DNA of 9,149 bases, taken from a bacterium. GTDB taxonomy: Bacteria; UBA6262. Below, piece after piece: positions 1-6,379 of this stretch (position 1 is the first letter of the stretch; each line of letters begins with the position of its first letter). A program made the position numbers and the translations under genes. The notes beneath the pieces were generated by a model, which did not search any database, had not been told where the DNA came from, and saw only the letters and a program-made list of their open reading frames with translations. The stretch lies in assembly GCA_028716025.1 (NCBI GenBank), contig JAQUQP010000069.1, forward strand, positions 1-9,149, written 5' to 3'.

Positions 1-2
1 TA

Positions 3-116
3 ATTGTTTTGATTCCCGTTTTTTTAGTTATATCTGGCCTTATTAAGTTGGGTTCAAAAGGGCCAGTTTTTTTTATTCAGATGAGGCCGGGGTTAAATCT
101 GAAAATGTTCGGGTGA
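3..116 (+). pseudogene. Sugar-phosphate transferase fragment (Bac_transf family), 3' truncated
   Basis: Frame 3 is open from the left edge of the window to a TGA at 114-116. It reads IVLIPVFLVISGLIKLGSKG followed by PVFFIQMRPGLNLKMFG. This matches the segment just after the membrane anchor of undecaprenyl-phosphate sugar phosphotransferases (WcaJ/WbaP/PglC type), where a hydrophobic stretch leads into S-x-GPVFF-x-Q-x-R-x-G-LN-x-K-x-F. In the family this is normally followed by a KFRTM-like segment and about 100 further catalytic residues. Here the reading frame stops directly after the phenylalanine, and none of the other frames continues the domain. Such enzymes load the first sugar of a surface glycan onto the lipid carrier. 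This copy would lack most of the catalytic domain and should be inactive, unless the junction at about 110-118 is an assembly error. Confidence 0.7.
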
Positions 117-162
117 TGCCAGTACCGGAATAATTTGCAAGCATGTAGGCCTGCCCAAGGCA

Positions 163-876
163 ATGAGCTATATTTGCGTGCCGATGATCGCCCAGGGAGA
201 AACATTAGGGGTTCTGCATATCCGCAGTAATCCCTGGGGGGCCAGCGAGTTACTTGACCAGCCTATCCGGACAGCTGAATCAAAATGGCAGTTGGCTTTA
301 ACCGTATCTGAGCACATCGGTTTAGCCTTGGCTAATTTAAAGTTGCGCGAATCCCTGCGCAGCCAGGCTATCCGCGATCCATTGACTGGCCTATTTAACC
401 GGCGGTATATGGAAGAATCCCTGGAACGGGAGCTAAGACGGTCGCAACGTAAAGGCGTTCCACTGGGGATATTGATGATGGATATCGACCATTTTAAACA
501 TTTTAACGATAATTTCGGTCATGCTGCCGGCGATTACCTGTTGCGCGAATTAGGGGTATTCTTAAAAACACTGGTACGCGGGGAAGATATAGCTTCTCGT
601 TACGGCGGGGAAGAGTTCATCATTGTATTTCCTGAAACATCCCTGGAAGAAACAGTTCAACGGGCTGAACATATACGACAGGATGTTAAGACTTTAAAAC
701 TTGGCGAACAATTTCCCAAATCAGAGGGAGTCACCCTGTCACTGGGCGTGGCGGTTTTCCCTCAACATGGTTCAAATTATGAGCAGCTCTTGAAAAACGT
801 TGATGCGGCCCTATACCAAGCCAAACATGATGGCCGGGACCGCATAGCGGTAGTTAAAGAAGGAGGATCGTTATGA
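163..876 (+). CDS. Diguanylate cyclase with partial GAF domain (5'-truncated gene)
   Basis: The protein makes cyclic di-GMP from two GTP. Residues 1-60 (from the ATG at 163) are the C-terminal half of a GAF domain, with YICVPMIAQGETLGVLHI. A complete GGDEF domain follows: DPLTGL at 72-77, metal-binding D107 in MMDIDHF, the active-site GGEEF at 148-152, and SLGVAVFP near 193-200. An inhibitory-site RxxD (R139-D142) lies exactly five residues before GGEEF, so product inhibition is likely kept. The ATG at 163 is probably not the native start. GAF-like coding continues upstream in frame to about 115 (S-T-G-I-I-C-K-H-V-G-L-P-K-A), there is no good ribosome binding site, and no ATG, GTG or TTG lies in frame before the stop at 100-102. 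The real gene began further upstream and its N-terminus has been replaced by the sugar transferase fragment. No transmembrane segment is seen in what remains. Its stop overlaps the start of the next gene. Confidence 0.85.
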   Translation: MSYICVPMIAQGETLGVLHIRSNPWGASELLDQPIRTAESKWQLALTVSEHIGLALANLKLRESLRSQAIRDPLTGLFNRRYMEESLERELRRSQRKGVPLGILMMDIDHFKHFNDNFGHAAGDYLLRELGVFLKTLVRGEDIASRYGGEEFIIVFPETSLEETVQRAEHIRQDVKTLKLGEQFPKSEGVTLSLGVAVFPQHGSNYEQLLKNVDAALYQAKHDGRDRIAVVKEGGSL

Positions 877-1661
877 AAAAGAGAAGTATTGCTTTAATGA
901 CTGATTTTGGTTATAAAGATGGTTTTGTCGGAACCATGAAAGGAGTGATCCTTTCAATAAATCCTAATGTAGCCATGGTTGATCTTACTCATACCATTAG
1001 TCCACATAATACGCTCGAAGCATCGATCGTGTTGCGCACCAGTTATCATTTTTTTCCCCAAGGGACTATTTTTTTAGTGGTAATCGATCCTGGCGTAGGC
1101 AGCAACCGCCGTTCTATACTGGTAGAAACAGAAAAATATTTTTTCATTGGCCCGGATAACGGTGCTCTCAGCTTTGCCCTGGAAAATGAAAAGATCAGGA
1201 AAATAGTGGAGTTGACCAACAAAAAGTATTTTTTGCAGGATGTTAGCAATACTTTCCACGGCCGGGATATATTCGCGCCAGTAGCCGCGCGACTATCCAA
1301 AGGTGTGGCTGTCAGCAAATTCGGGGAACAAACTAAGGAATATAAAAAATTCACTATTTTGAGCCCGCGCATTCACCGTCACGGGGTATCGGGCAAAGTG
1401 ATATATACTGACCATTTTGGCAATCTGGTAACGAATATCAGCGGTGGTATGGTACAGAAACTGGCACTTAAAAAGATGGCCATCAAGATAAAAGACTACA
1501 AAATCGAAAAATTGAGCAGCAGTTATACTGATAGTGCGCCGGGACAGATCCTGGCCATAGTCGGTTCTAATGATTGTTTGGAGATATCAGTGAACCAAGG
1601 CAATGCCAGCCAAATTATGAAAGCTAAAGAAGGGACAGAAATAGCAATCACTGTCGGTTAA
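873..1661 (+). CDS. SAM hydroxide adenosyltransferase (S-adenosylmethionine hydrolase, DUF62 family)
   Basis: This family splits S-adenosylmethionine with water or hydroxide into adenosine and methionine, and is related to fluorinase and chlorinase. At 262 residues it has the usual length. The N-terminal domain opens with ALMTDFGYKDGFVGTMKGVI. The proposed catalytic Asp-Arg-His triad fits D72 in VVIDPGVGS, R79 seven residues later, and H129 in FHGRDIFAP. GPDNG at 93-97 is the family substrate-binding motif. The C-terminal domain carries the typical YTDHFGNLVTNI and the GSNDCLEISVNQGNA segment. The physiological role of these enzymes is poorly understood; removal of excess or damaged SAM has been suggested. 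AGGAGG at 861-866 lies six bases before the ATG, and the ATGA overlap with the cyclase points to translational coupling. No signal peptide; cytoplasmic. The family assignment is firm, the biological role is not. Confidence 0.93.
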   Translation: MKKRSIALMTDFGYKDGFVGTMKGVILSINPNVAMVDLTHTISPHNTLEASIVLRTSYHFFPQGTIFLVVIDPGVGSNRRSILVETEKYFFIGPDNGALSFALENEKIRKIVELTNKKYFLQDVSNTFHGRDIFAPVAARLSKGVAVSKFGEQTKEYKKFTILSPRIHRHGVSGKVIYTDHFGNLVTNISGGMVQKLALKKMAIKIKDYKIEKLSSSYTDSAPGQILAIVGSNDCLEISVNQGNASQIMKAKEGTEIAITVG

Positions 1662-1663
1662 CC

Positions 1664-1716
1664 AGTTGATTGTTGATAGTTCGCTCCGCAAAAGCAGCGG
1701 AGCTTGTAGTTGATTG
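1664..1716 (+). repeat. GC-rich hairpin flanked by 9-bp direct repeats
   Basis: GCTCCGC (1683-1689) and GCGGAGC (1697-1703) form a perfect 7-bp stem with loop AAAAGCA. AGTTGATTG occurs on each side, at 1664-1672 and 1708-1716. No T-run follows the stem, so it is not a standard intrinsic terminator, although it lies 21 bases after the SAM hydrolase stop. It resembles the small dispersed intergenic repeats seen in many candidate-phylum genomes, but copy number cannot be judged from one window. Confidence 0.5.
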
Positions 1717-1753
1717 ACAAAACAATGAATTATCGACTTTCCCCGGAGGCAGC

Positions 1754-2341
1754 ATGGATATCCAACAGATCCTTGATCCTAACGAAAAGATCATGTGGCA
1801 AGGCAAACCTAATTTTATGGCTTTTTGCATGCGCACTATACCGGTGATGATATTCGGTATTTTTTGGTCACTTTTCCTAGTCCCTTTTTATTGGGCCTGG
1901 TGGACCGGTAAATTCCCAATTTTCGTCTGGGCAGTCTTGGGACCGCACACCCTGGTCGCCCTGGGGTTACTGACTTCACCGCTGTTCCAGGTGATCGGTT
2001 GGCGGTATGTGTCTTATGCCATCACCAATAAGAGAGTGATCCTGCAGCATGGGATCATCGGGCGGGGATTTAACCTGATAGATTTTGATAAAATATCCGA
2101 CGTTAACGTGCAGATCGGTATCCTGGAGAAAATAACCAATACCGGTACGATCCAGGTAGTGGCAGGCATGGGTATGGTGCAGCCGAACACTACCAGGAAT
2201 GCGCTCGTAGGCATAGAAAATCCTTATGAAGTATTTAAATTGCTTAAAAAATTGTATTTTGATATTAAAACAGACATTGAATATCCCAATAAATTAAGAC
2301 CAGAGACCAATCCCGGGTATAATACAGAATATAAACCATAA
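1754..2341 (+). CDS. Membrane protein with bacterial PH domain (bPH2/YdbS-like)
   Basis: The 195-residue protein starts with a short cytoplasmic segment containing LDPNEKIMWQGKPN, the E-x-x-x-W-x-G-x-P pattern common just before the membrane part of bacterial PH-domain proteins. Two hydrophobic helices follow, at about 27-50 and 57-83. The PH-like domain occupies about 85-168, with YAITNKRVILQHGIIGRG, then IDFDKISDVNVQIGILEKI, then GTIQVVAGMG. The last 25 residues are polar and probably disordered. Related proteins (YdbS, YvdD-type families) sit in the inner membrane; their exact function is mostly unknown. GGAGG at 1745-1749 lies four bases before the ATG. The gene is 92 bp from the SAM hydrolase and may share its transcript, as no convincing promoter was found between them. 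Family assignment is good; the role is unassigned. Confidence 0.85.
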   Translation: MDIQQILDPNEKIMWQGKPNFMAFCMRTIPVMIFGIFWSLFLVPFYWAWWTGKFPIFVWAVLGPHTLVALGLLTSPLFQVIGWRYVSYAITNKRVILQHGIIGRGFNLIDFDKISDVNVQIGILEKITNTGTIQVVAGMGMVQPNTTRNALVGIENPYEVFKLLKKLYFDIKTDIEYPNKLRPETNPGYNTEYKP

Positions 2342-2350
2342 TGACAAAGC

Positions 2351-2470
2351 AAATCCTAATATCGAATATCGAAATTCTAAACAATATCAAATAACCGAAA
2401 TCAGAATGTTCCAAACAATTATGTTAATTTGGAATTTTGAAATTTGTATTTGTTTAGGATTTAGAATTTG
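2351..2470. repeat. Long imperfect AT-rich palindrome in the intergenic gap
   Basis: The 150-bp gap between the PH-domain gene and the flavin-reductase-like gene is almost filled by an imperfect inverted repeat centred near 2420. Matching parts include AAATCCTAA (2351-2359) with TTAGGATTT (2455-2463), AAATTCTAA (2372-2380) with TTAGAATTT (2461-2469), TTCCAAA (2409-2415) with TTTGGAA (2428-2434), and AACA (2414-2417) with TGTT (2422-2425) around the centre. The order of elements on the two arms is not strictly mirrored, so the palindrome has decayed or was built from repeated units. Transcribed, it would fold into a long hairpin that could end or protect the upstream message. AT-rich palindromes of this style are widespread in intergenic DNA of several candidate phyla. 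No ORF is present in it. Confidence 0.65.
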
Positions 2471-2480
2471 TACATATTTT

Positions 2481-2485
2481 GGAGG
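2481..2485 (+). promoter_or_regulatory. Ribosome binding site fixing the start of the flavin-reductase-like gene
   Basis: GGAGG lies six bases before the ATG at 2492. An in-frame TTG at 2468 would lengthen the protein by eight residues, but has no such site and would begin inside the palindromic repeat. The ATG is therefore preferred. Confidence 0.8.
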
Positions 2486-2491
2486 TTTAGC

Positions 2492-3007
2492 ATGCAGCTT
2501 GATCTGAGTAAATGGTACCGGACCTTGGCGCCGCGCACTACCGTGCTGGTTTCAACAGTAGATAAAAAAGGCAATTCTAATGCGGCACCATTCAGTTTTG
2601 TGATGCCAGTGTCAACCAATCCTCCGGTTATTGCCATTGCCATGGTTTCCACCAGGCATACCCTGGCTAATATCAGGGAAACCGGTGACTTTGTGGTTAA
2701 TATACCGGGCGAAACAATATTGGATCAACTTTGGATTTGCGGGAAACCATTACCGAAAGGGGTCAGTGAAATAAAGGAATCCGGCCTGACTGAAGAAAAA
2801 GCCAAAAAAGTATCCAGCCCAAGGATCAAAGAAGCTATCGCCTGGTATGAATGCAAGCTGCGCGCAGAGCTCGAGGGCGGTGACCACTTGATCATTCTGG
2901 GAGATATTGTCTTAGCTGAAAGTAATGACCAGGAAGAAAATAAGCCCTTGCTCCACATTGGCGGTACAGATTTTTGCCTGCCGGGAAAAATCCTTAAAGC
3001 GGAATAA
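2492..3007 (+). CDS. Flavin reductase-like FMN-binding protein (flavoredoxin type)
   Basis: This 171-residue protein is a single flavin reductase-like split barrel (DIM6/NTAB family), of normal length for flavoredoxin-like members. Visible family features are PRTTVLVSTVDKKGNSNAAPFSF at 14-36, where strands and the N-A-A-P-F-S turn contact the flavin phosphate, then NPPVIAIAMVSTRHTLANI at 43-61, ETGDFVVNIP at 63-72, and a C-terminal GGDHLIILGDIV at 129-140. Members bind FMN and either pass electrons or reduce flavins with NAD(P)H; which applies here cannot be read from the sequence. There is no signal peptide, so it should be cytoplasmic. The following glycosyltransferase gene starts six bases after the stop, suggesting one transcript, although no biochemical link between the two is obvious. 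Confidence 0.9.
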   Translation: MQLDLSKWYRTLAPRTTVLVSTVDKKGNSNAAPFSFVMPVSTNPPVIAIAMVSTRHTLANIRETGDFVVNIPGETILDQLWICGKPLPKGVSEIKESGLTEEKAKKVSSPRIKEAIAWYECKLRAELEGGDHLIILGDIVLAESNDQEENKPLLHIGGTDFCLPGKILKAE

Positions 3008-3013
3008 TCCATT

Positions 3014-5035
3014 ATGAATTACCATACCGGGCAATTTAAGAAAAGCCTGCTCTCCATATTGATCCTGGCTTGGAGCGGTTTTATATTATTTAAGTTCTAT
3101 CATTTCTCCGAGTTCACTTATTTGCCTGATTTGTTGAAAAATTTATTCTCTTGGCCAAAAGTATCTTTACTGATTGAATATCTTTGGACACTGGTCATTT
3201 TAGCAGCCTTTATCTTCCAGAATATCGTGATCGGCAACCTTTTCTTGGTTAAAACAAAAATAAATCCCGCCTCACAATTAATCCGCTATCTACTGTCTTT
3301 TGGTTTAGGCGTGACTGGTTGGGCATACCTAACTTTTTTTCTAGGCTTGGTCGGTTTTCTTGATCCGTTGTTATTCAAGCTTATTTTCTGGCTGTTAACC
3401 GCTAGTTGTATCCTGCTGATTACCAGGAAAAAAGAACTGTTTCCCTTGGCTGCATTATCTATCTCTGCGGTTAAAGGCCTTTTCTCTAAAATCTGCCTTT
3501 GGTTAATCGTCCTGGCAGCTATCTTTAATTTGATCGGCGCTTTAGGGCCAGAGATCCATTATGATGCCCTTTTTTATCACTTGGCTCTTCCGGCGGCCTA
3601 CCAGTTGCAAGGCCGGATCATAAACCTGCCATTCAATAGTTTTTCCTTTCTGCCACAAAACATGGAAATGTTGTATCTTTTCAGCCTCATAGTGAATAAT
3701 GACTTGTTAGCTAGGTTGTTGCATTGGCTGATGGGAATAGGGGCAATGTTATCGGTCTATGTGTTAGGGCGCAGGTTTTTTTCCCTGCCGGTAGCTATGC
3801 TAGCGGCTACCTGCTTTTATCTCATTCCCCAGGTAGGAATGGAAAGCTGGACAGCAATGAATGACCTGGGTGTGGTCTTTTTTGTTATGCTTAGCTGGTT
3901 TTGTGTTCTTGAATGGTTAGCTCTGGAAAAATATTCCCCGTCATATTTCTACCTGGCCGCGGTTTTTACCGGATTTGCCCTGGGAATGAAATATACCGCT
4001 TTCCCCATAGTGGTTATTTCCTTATTATATTATTTACGGCAGAGTCGCCGGATTCCAGGACCGTTTTGGCAGAAGGTCAAACCAATCATTTGGTATGGCT
4101 TGATCATAGGATTATTCCTGTTACCCTGGCTGGCGAGGAATGTTGTTTTTTCCGGATCTGCTTTTGCCCCGTTTACATTAGCTAATTTTAAACTGGCAAC
4201 CTATCTGGATGATTGCCAACATTTAAATAATTATCATTTGCGGGAACTGTTATTAGGTCACTGGCAGGAGATCCTTAATGAAAGATCGCTCGATTCTCTG
4301 ATCGGTCCGTTATTTTTAGTGGCCTTGCCGTTATTGGTGGTCCTGTTTAGTTTGAGTCGTCGCCAGCCAGCAATAAAAAAAGCCGGTCTTTTCTTGCTGG
4401 TTTATTATGTTTTATGGCGAAGTCAAACCAGTTCCTGGCGTTTCTTCCTGCCGGCTCTGCCGGTTTTTTGTTTATTGATCAGCAGCATCGTATATAGTAT
4501 CAAAATTGATCCGTTCAGCAGAAAATTATTGTTAGGGATCTTTTTATTAATCTTTTATGGCAATCTTGGGATTTTAATCCTGGCTCTACAGCAAAAACAA
4601 TCTCCTGCAGTGCTCTCGGGGGCAGAATCGCGGGAGACTTATTTAACCAACAGCCATATGTTTTATTCCTCTCCGTCTTTTGCCGCTATTTCTTTCCTTA
4701 ATCAAAAAATATCTGCCGATACACTTGTGTTGTTTATAGGAGAAACTCGCAGCTATTATGCTCATTTTAGGGCTATTGCCAATACTGCTTTTGATCAGCC
4801 GACATTCCAGGTATATTTTAAGAATGCGACAACTGCCGGCGAATTGGCAAAAAAGCTTCAACAGGATGGTATTGGCTATATTCTGTTCAATGAGGGTGAA
4901 CTGCAGCGTATGCAGGCCCAATACAAAATGTATGATTTTAGCCGGCAGGATATATTACTGCTGCAAGAGTTCTGGTCAAAGCATAGCCGCACCTTATATT
5001 ATAAGGATGGGGTAGGGATTTACCAGGTCATTTAA
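3014..5035 (+). CDS. Multi-spanning GT-C glycosyltransferase (GT39/ArnT-like)
   Basis: At 673 residues it has an integral membrane region (about residues 11-525, roughly a dozen helices) followed by a soluble domain at about 535-673. The GT-C hallmark is the acidic loop after the helix near 158-178, GPEIHYDALFYHLALPAAYQ, with E180 and D184 as candidate catalytic or metal-binding acids. Further family-like segments are FLPQNMEMLY (212-221), W-T-A-M-N-D-L-G (279-286), FALGMKYTAFP (321-331) and PWLARNVVFSGSAFAPF (371-387). Such enzymes move a sugar from a polyprenyl-phosphate carrier to a lipid, glycan or protein outside the inner membrane. Donor and acceptor are unknown here. Five predicted helices precede the acidic loop, more than in ArnT, where it follows the first helix. 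The ribosome binding site is weak, in line with coupling to the gene six bases upstream. Confidence 0.82.
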   Translation: MNYHTGQFKKSLLSILILAWSGFILFKFYHFSEFTYLPDLLKNLFSWPKVSLLIEYLWTLVILAAFIFQNIVIGNLFLVKTKINPASQLIRYLLSFGLGVTGWAYLTFFLGLVGFLDPLLFKLIFWLLTASCILLITRKKELFPLAALSISAVKGLFSKICLWLIVLAAIFNLIGALGPEIHYDALFYHLALPAAYQLQGRIINLPFNSFSFLPQNMEMLYLFSLIVNNDLLARLLHWLMGIGAMLSVYVLGRRFFSLPVAMLAATCFYLIPQVGMESWTAMNDLGVVFFVMLSWFCVLEWLALEKYSPSYFYLAAVFTGFALGMKYTAFPIVVISLLYYLRQSRRIPGPFWQKVKPIIWYGLIIGLFLLPWLARNVVFSGSAFAPFTLANFKLATYLDDCQHLNNYHLRELLLGHWQEILNERSLDSLIGPLFLVALPLLVVLFSLSRRQPAIKKAGLFLLVYYVLWRSQTSSWRFFLPALPVFCLLISSIVYSIKIDPFSRKLLLGIFLLIFYGNLGILILALQQKQSPAVLSGAESRETYLTNSHMFYSSPSFAAISFLNQKISADTLVLFIGETRSYYAHFRAIANTAFDQPTFQVYFKNATTAGELAKKLQQDGIGYILFNEGELQRMQAQYKMYDFSRQDILLLQEFWSKHSRTLYYKDGVGIYQVI

Positions 5036-5045
5036 ATCATTTCCC

Positions 5046-5076
5046 TTGACAAATCTTTTTTTAGCGCTACTTTTAT
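5046..5076 (+). promoter_or_regulatory. Possible sigma-70 promoter for the lipoprotein gene
   Basis: A perfect -35 TTGACA (5046-5051) lies in the 73-bp gap before the lipoprotein gene. The best -10 candidate is TTTTAT (5071-5076) at a 19-bp spacing; TACTTT (5068-5073) at 16 bp is an alternative. The -10 match is poor, so this is tentative. Confidence 0.4.
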
Positions 5077-5108
5077 AGTATCCAATAAATTACAGGTGTT
5101 AGAAGCTT

Positions 5109-6140
5109 ATGTGGAAAATAAAAAACGCGCTTTTTATTGTTTTTTTTATATTTTTTTGTACTGGTTGTACAAAAGCCCAGAAACTTGCCCAACTCTCGGA
5201 ATTTGGTGAATTAAAAGGAACGGTAACTCCTGTTGTACAGGCTACGATCACGTTATATCAAGATGAAACAGAGATCCAACAAGTTAGTTCCGATCCCTCC
5301 AGTGGCAAATTCAATTTCCCCGAACTTACTCCGGGTTCTTACTCCATAATAGTAAACGCCTCTAATTATCAAAAAATGCATCAAGAGATCATTATTGTTC
5401 CAGACCAAAATAATGAAGTAGTTATAGCTCTGATCCCTAATTCGTCAGTAAAGCCGCCAGAAACACCACCGCCTATATCTCCCGATCCTGATACCAAAAA
5501 GCCGCCAATAACTTCTGAACATTATGCAGAATTAATCACTGATTTGGTTATAGAAAAAGACAGCTTTGATCAGGGTGAGAAAATCAAATTAACCGTAACC
5601 ATGACTAATCCGAAAAACTATCCCATCACTATCGGTTTTTCATCCGGTATCTGGCGTCCTTTTTTTACCTTAACGGATACTAATAGTAACGAGATTTGGT
5701 TTTCACAGCACCATTTGGGGTTTATCTGTTTATGGGGAGAAGCTACTATAAATCCCGGCGAGACCTGGACACATACCGAGACTTGGGATGGAAGGGATAA
5801 TTATGGCAATATTATTTCACCCGGCACATATTTTATTAAAGCCTTTGGATTAGATACGTATACTAAAAGTACCGGGAAAGAAATACATGTTTTACAAGCT
5901 GATCTTAGCGTTTTTACCGGGAAGATCAGGATTGAGTTTAAAGATGATGTTCCTATATCTGAAGCGCGCACTATATTAGAAAATCAAGGTCTATCAAATC
6001 TGGATTTTTCCTTGTTTGCGGATACAATTTTAAAATATGTGCATATTGTTGTTCCGGAAACTGAAAAAACGGCAATTATCCAGCGTCTTAAACAAAATTC
6101 TGATATAATTGATGCTTGTCCGATAAGCGACCGGGGGTAG
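5109..6140 (+). CDS. Lipoprotein with carboxypeptidase-regulatory-like, BsuPI-like and C-terminal propeptide-like regions
   Basis: Residues 1-20 form a lipoprotein signal peptide: K3 and K5, a hydrophobic core and C-T-G-C with lipidated C20. The -3 residue is cysteine instead of the usual leucine. Residues 33-108 resemble a carboxypeptidase regulatory-like beta sandwich, with GELKGTV, GKFNFPELTPGSYSIIVNA and a hydrophobic last strand. A proline-rich linker covers 115-134. Residues 142-250 match the BsuPI (intracellular proteinase inhibitor) type, with LTVTMTNPKNYPITIGFSSG, FTLTDTNSNEIWFS, INPGETWTHTETWD and SPGTYFIKAFG. Residues 270-340 (GKIRIEFKDDVPISEARTIL, then VPETEKTAIIQRLKQN) resemble propeptides of extracellular subtilases, which also act as inhibitors; this part is a weaker call. 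It should be anchored to a membrane and face the periplasm or exterior. The gene seems to have its own transcript; the ribosome binding site (AGGTG, 5094-5098) is weak. Confidence 0.75.
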   Translation: MWKIKNALFIVFFIFFCTGCTKAQKLAQLSEFGELKGTVTPVVQATITLYQDETEIQQVSSDPSSGKFNFPELTPGSYSIIVNASNYQKMHQEIIIVPDQNNEVVIALIPNSSVKPPETPPPISPDPDTKKPPITSEHYAELITDLVIEKDSFDQGEKIKLTVTMTNPKNYPITIGFSSGIWRPFFTLTDTNSNEIWFSQHHLGFICLWGEATINPGETWTHTETWDGRDNYGNIISPGTYFIKAFGLDTYTKSTGKEIHVLQADLSVFTGKIRIEFKDDVPISEARTILENQGLSNLDFSLFADTILKYVHIVVPETEKTAIIQRLKQNSDIIDACPISDRG

Positions 6141-6148
6141 AGTAATAC

Positions 6149-6165
6149 CGTATAAAATCGTATAA
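6149..6165 (+). repeat. Tandem CGTATAA half-sites, possible operator
   Basis: CGTATAA occurs at 6149-6155 and again at 6159-6165, a spacing of 10 bp, or one helical turn. The pair lies 27 bp upstream of the -35 box of the promoter at 6193. Spacing on one face of the helix is typical of activator or response-regulator sites, but AT-rich DNA can give this by chance. Confidence 0.25.
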
Positions 6166-6192
6166 TTAAATAAATTACTAATTATTAATATG

Positions 6193-6223
6193 TTGACAAA
6201 GGGCAACTTTCCTGCTATATAAT
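6193..6223 (+). promoter_or_regulatory. Strong sigma-70-type promoter of the kinase leader
   Basis: A perfect TTGACA (6193-6198) is followed at 17 bp by TATATA (6216-6221), overlapped by a perfect TATAAT (6218-6223) at 19 bp. Transcription should begin at about 6229-6231, a few bases before the first leader hairpin. It reads towards the histidine kinase, with a terminator in between. Confidence 0.8.
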
Positions 6224-6284
6224 ATGTAGACTGACTAATCTAATAACTGAATAGCAGCAAAATTAGTATTAGGAAGGTTTATAT

Positions 6285-6335
6285 ATGCGTAATACCGCAT
6301 CGTATGGCTCATATATAGCTCTTCAAAATCGATAA
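6285..6335 (+). CDS. Possible 16-residue leader peptide
   Basis: An ATG seven bases after AGGAAGG (6271-6277) opens a frame reading MRNTASYGSYIALQNR and ends at TAA (6333-6335), ten bases before the terminator stem. A ribosome halted at that stop would cover the base of the stem. The peptide has no run of one amino acid such as is found in classical his or trp attenuators. Start codon and most of the ribosome binding site are paired in hairpin 2, so translation would need that stem to open. Length and position fit a regulatory peptide, but a chance ORF of this size is quite possible. Confidence 0.3.
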   Translation: MRNTASYGSYIALQNR

Positions 6336-6345
6336 TAATTCTGAT

Positions 6346-6379
6346 ACCCGAGACCGCTTAACGGCTCTCGGGTCTTTTT
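6346..6379 (+). terminator. Intrinsic terminator inside the kinase leader
   Basis: ACCCGAGA (6346-6353) pairs perfectly with TCTCGGGT (6366-6373), and CCG (6354-6356) with CGG (6362-6364); C6365 is bulged and the loop is CTTAA. The stem is followed by C and five T (6375-6379). No upstream segment complementary to either arm was found, so any antiterminator would have to work through protein, ribosome or long-range folding. Confidence 0.85.

Noticed and set aside
116..133. Short frame from ATG 116 at the gene junction
   Set aside because: It encodes only five residues before a stop and is a by-product of the junction between the two truncated genes.
1046..1372. A 108-codon minus-strand frame within the SAM hydrolase gene
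   Set aside because: The plus strand encodes the conserved catalytic region here; the reverse frame shows no family features or ribosome binding site.
1714..1742. TTGACA at 1714 as a promoter for the PH-domain gene
   Set aside because: No acceptable -10 box occurs at 15-19 bp spacing (CTTTCC at 17 bp), and the TTGAC is partly formed by the direct repeat.
2437..2467. TTGAAA and TAGAAT as a promoter before the flavin-reductase-like gene
   Set aside because: The spacing is 19 bp and both boxes are parts of the AT-rich palindrome, so the match is probably incidental. It cannot be excluded.
2468..2491. TTG at 2468 as the start of the flavin-reductase-like gene
   Set aside because: It lies in the palindromic repeat without a ribosome binding site, whereas the ATG at 2492 has GGAGG at a good distance and gives the normal family N-terminus.
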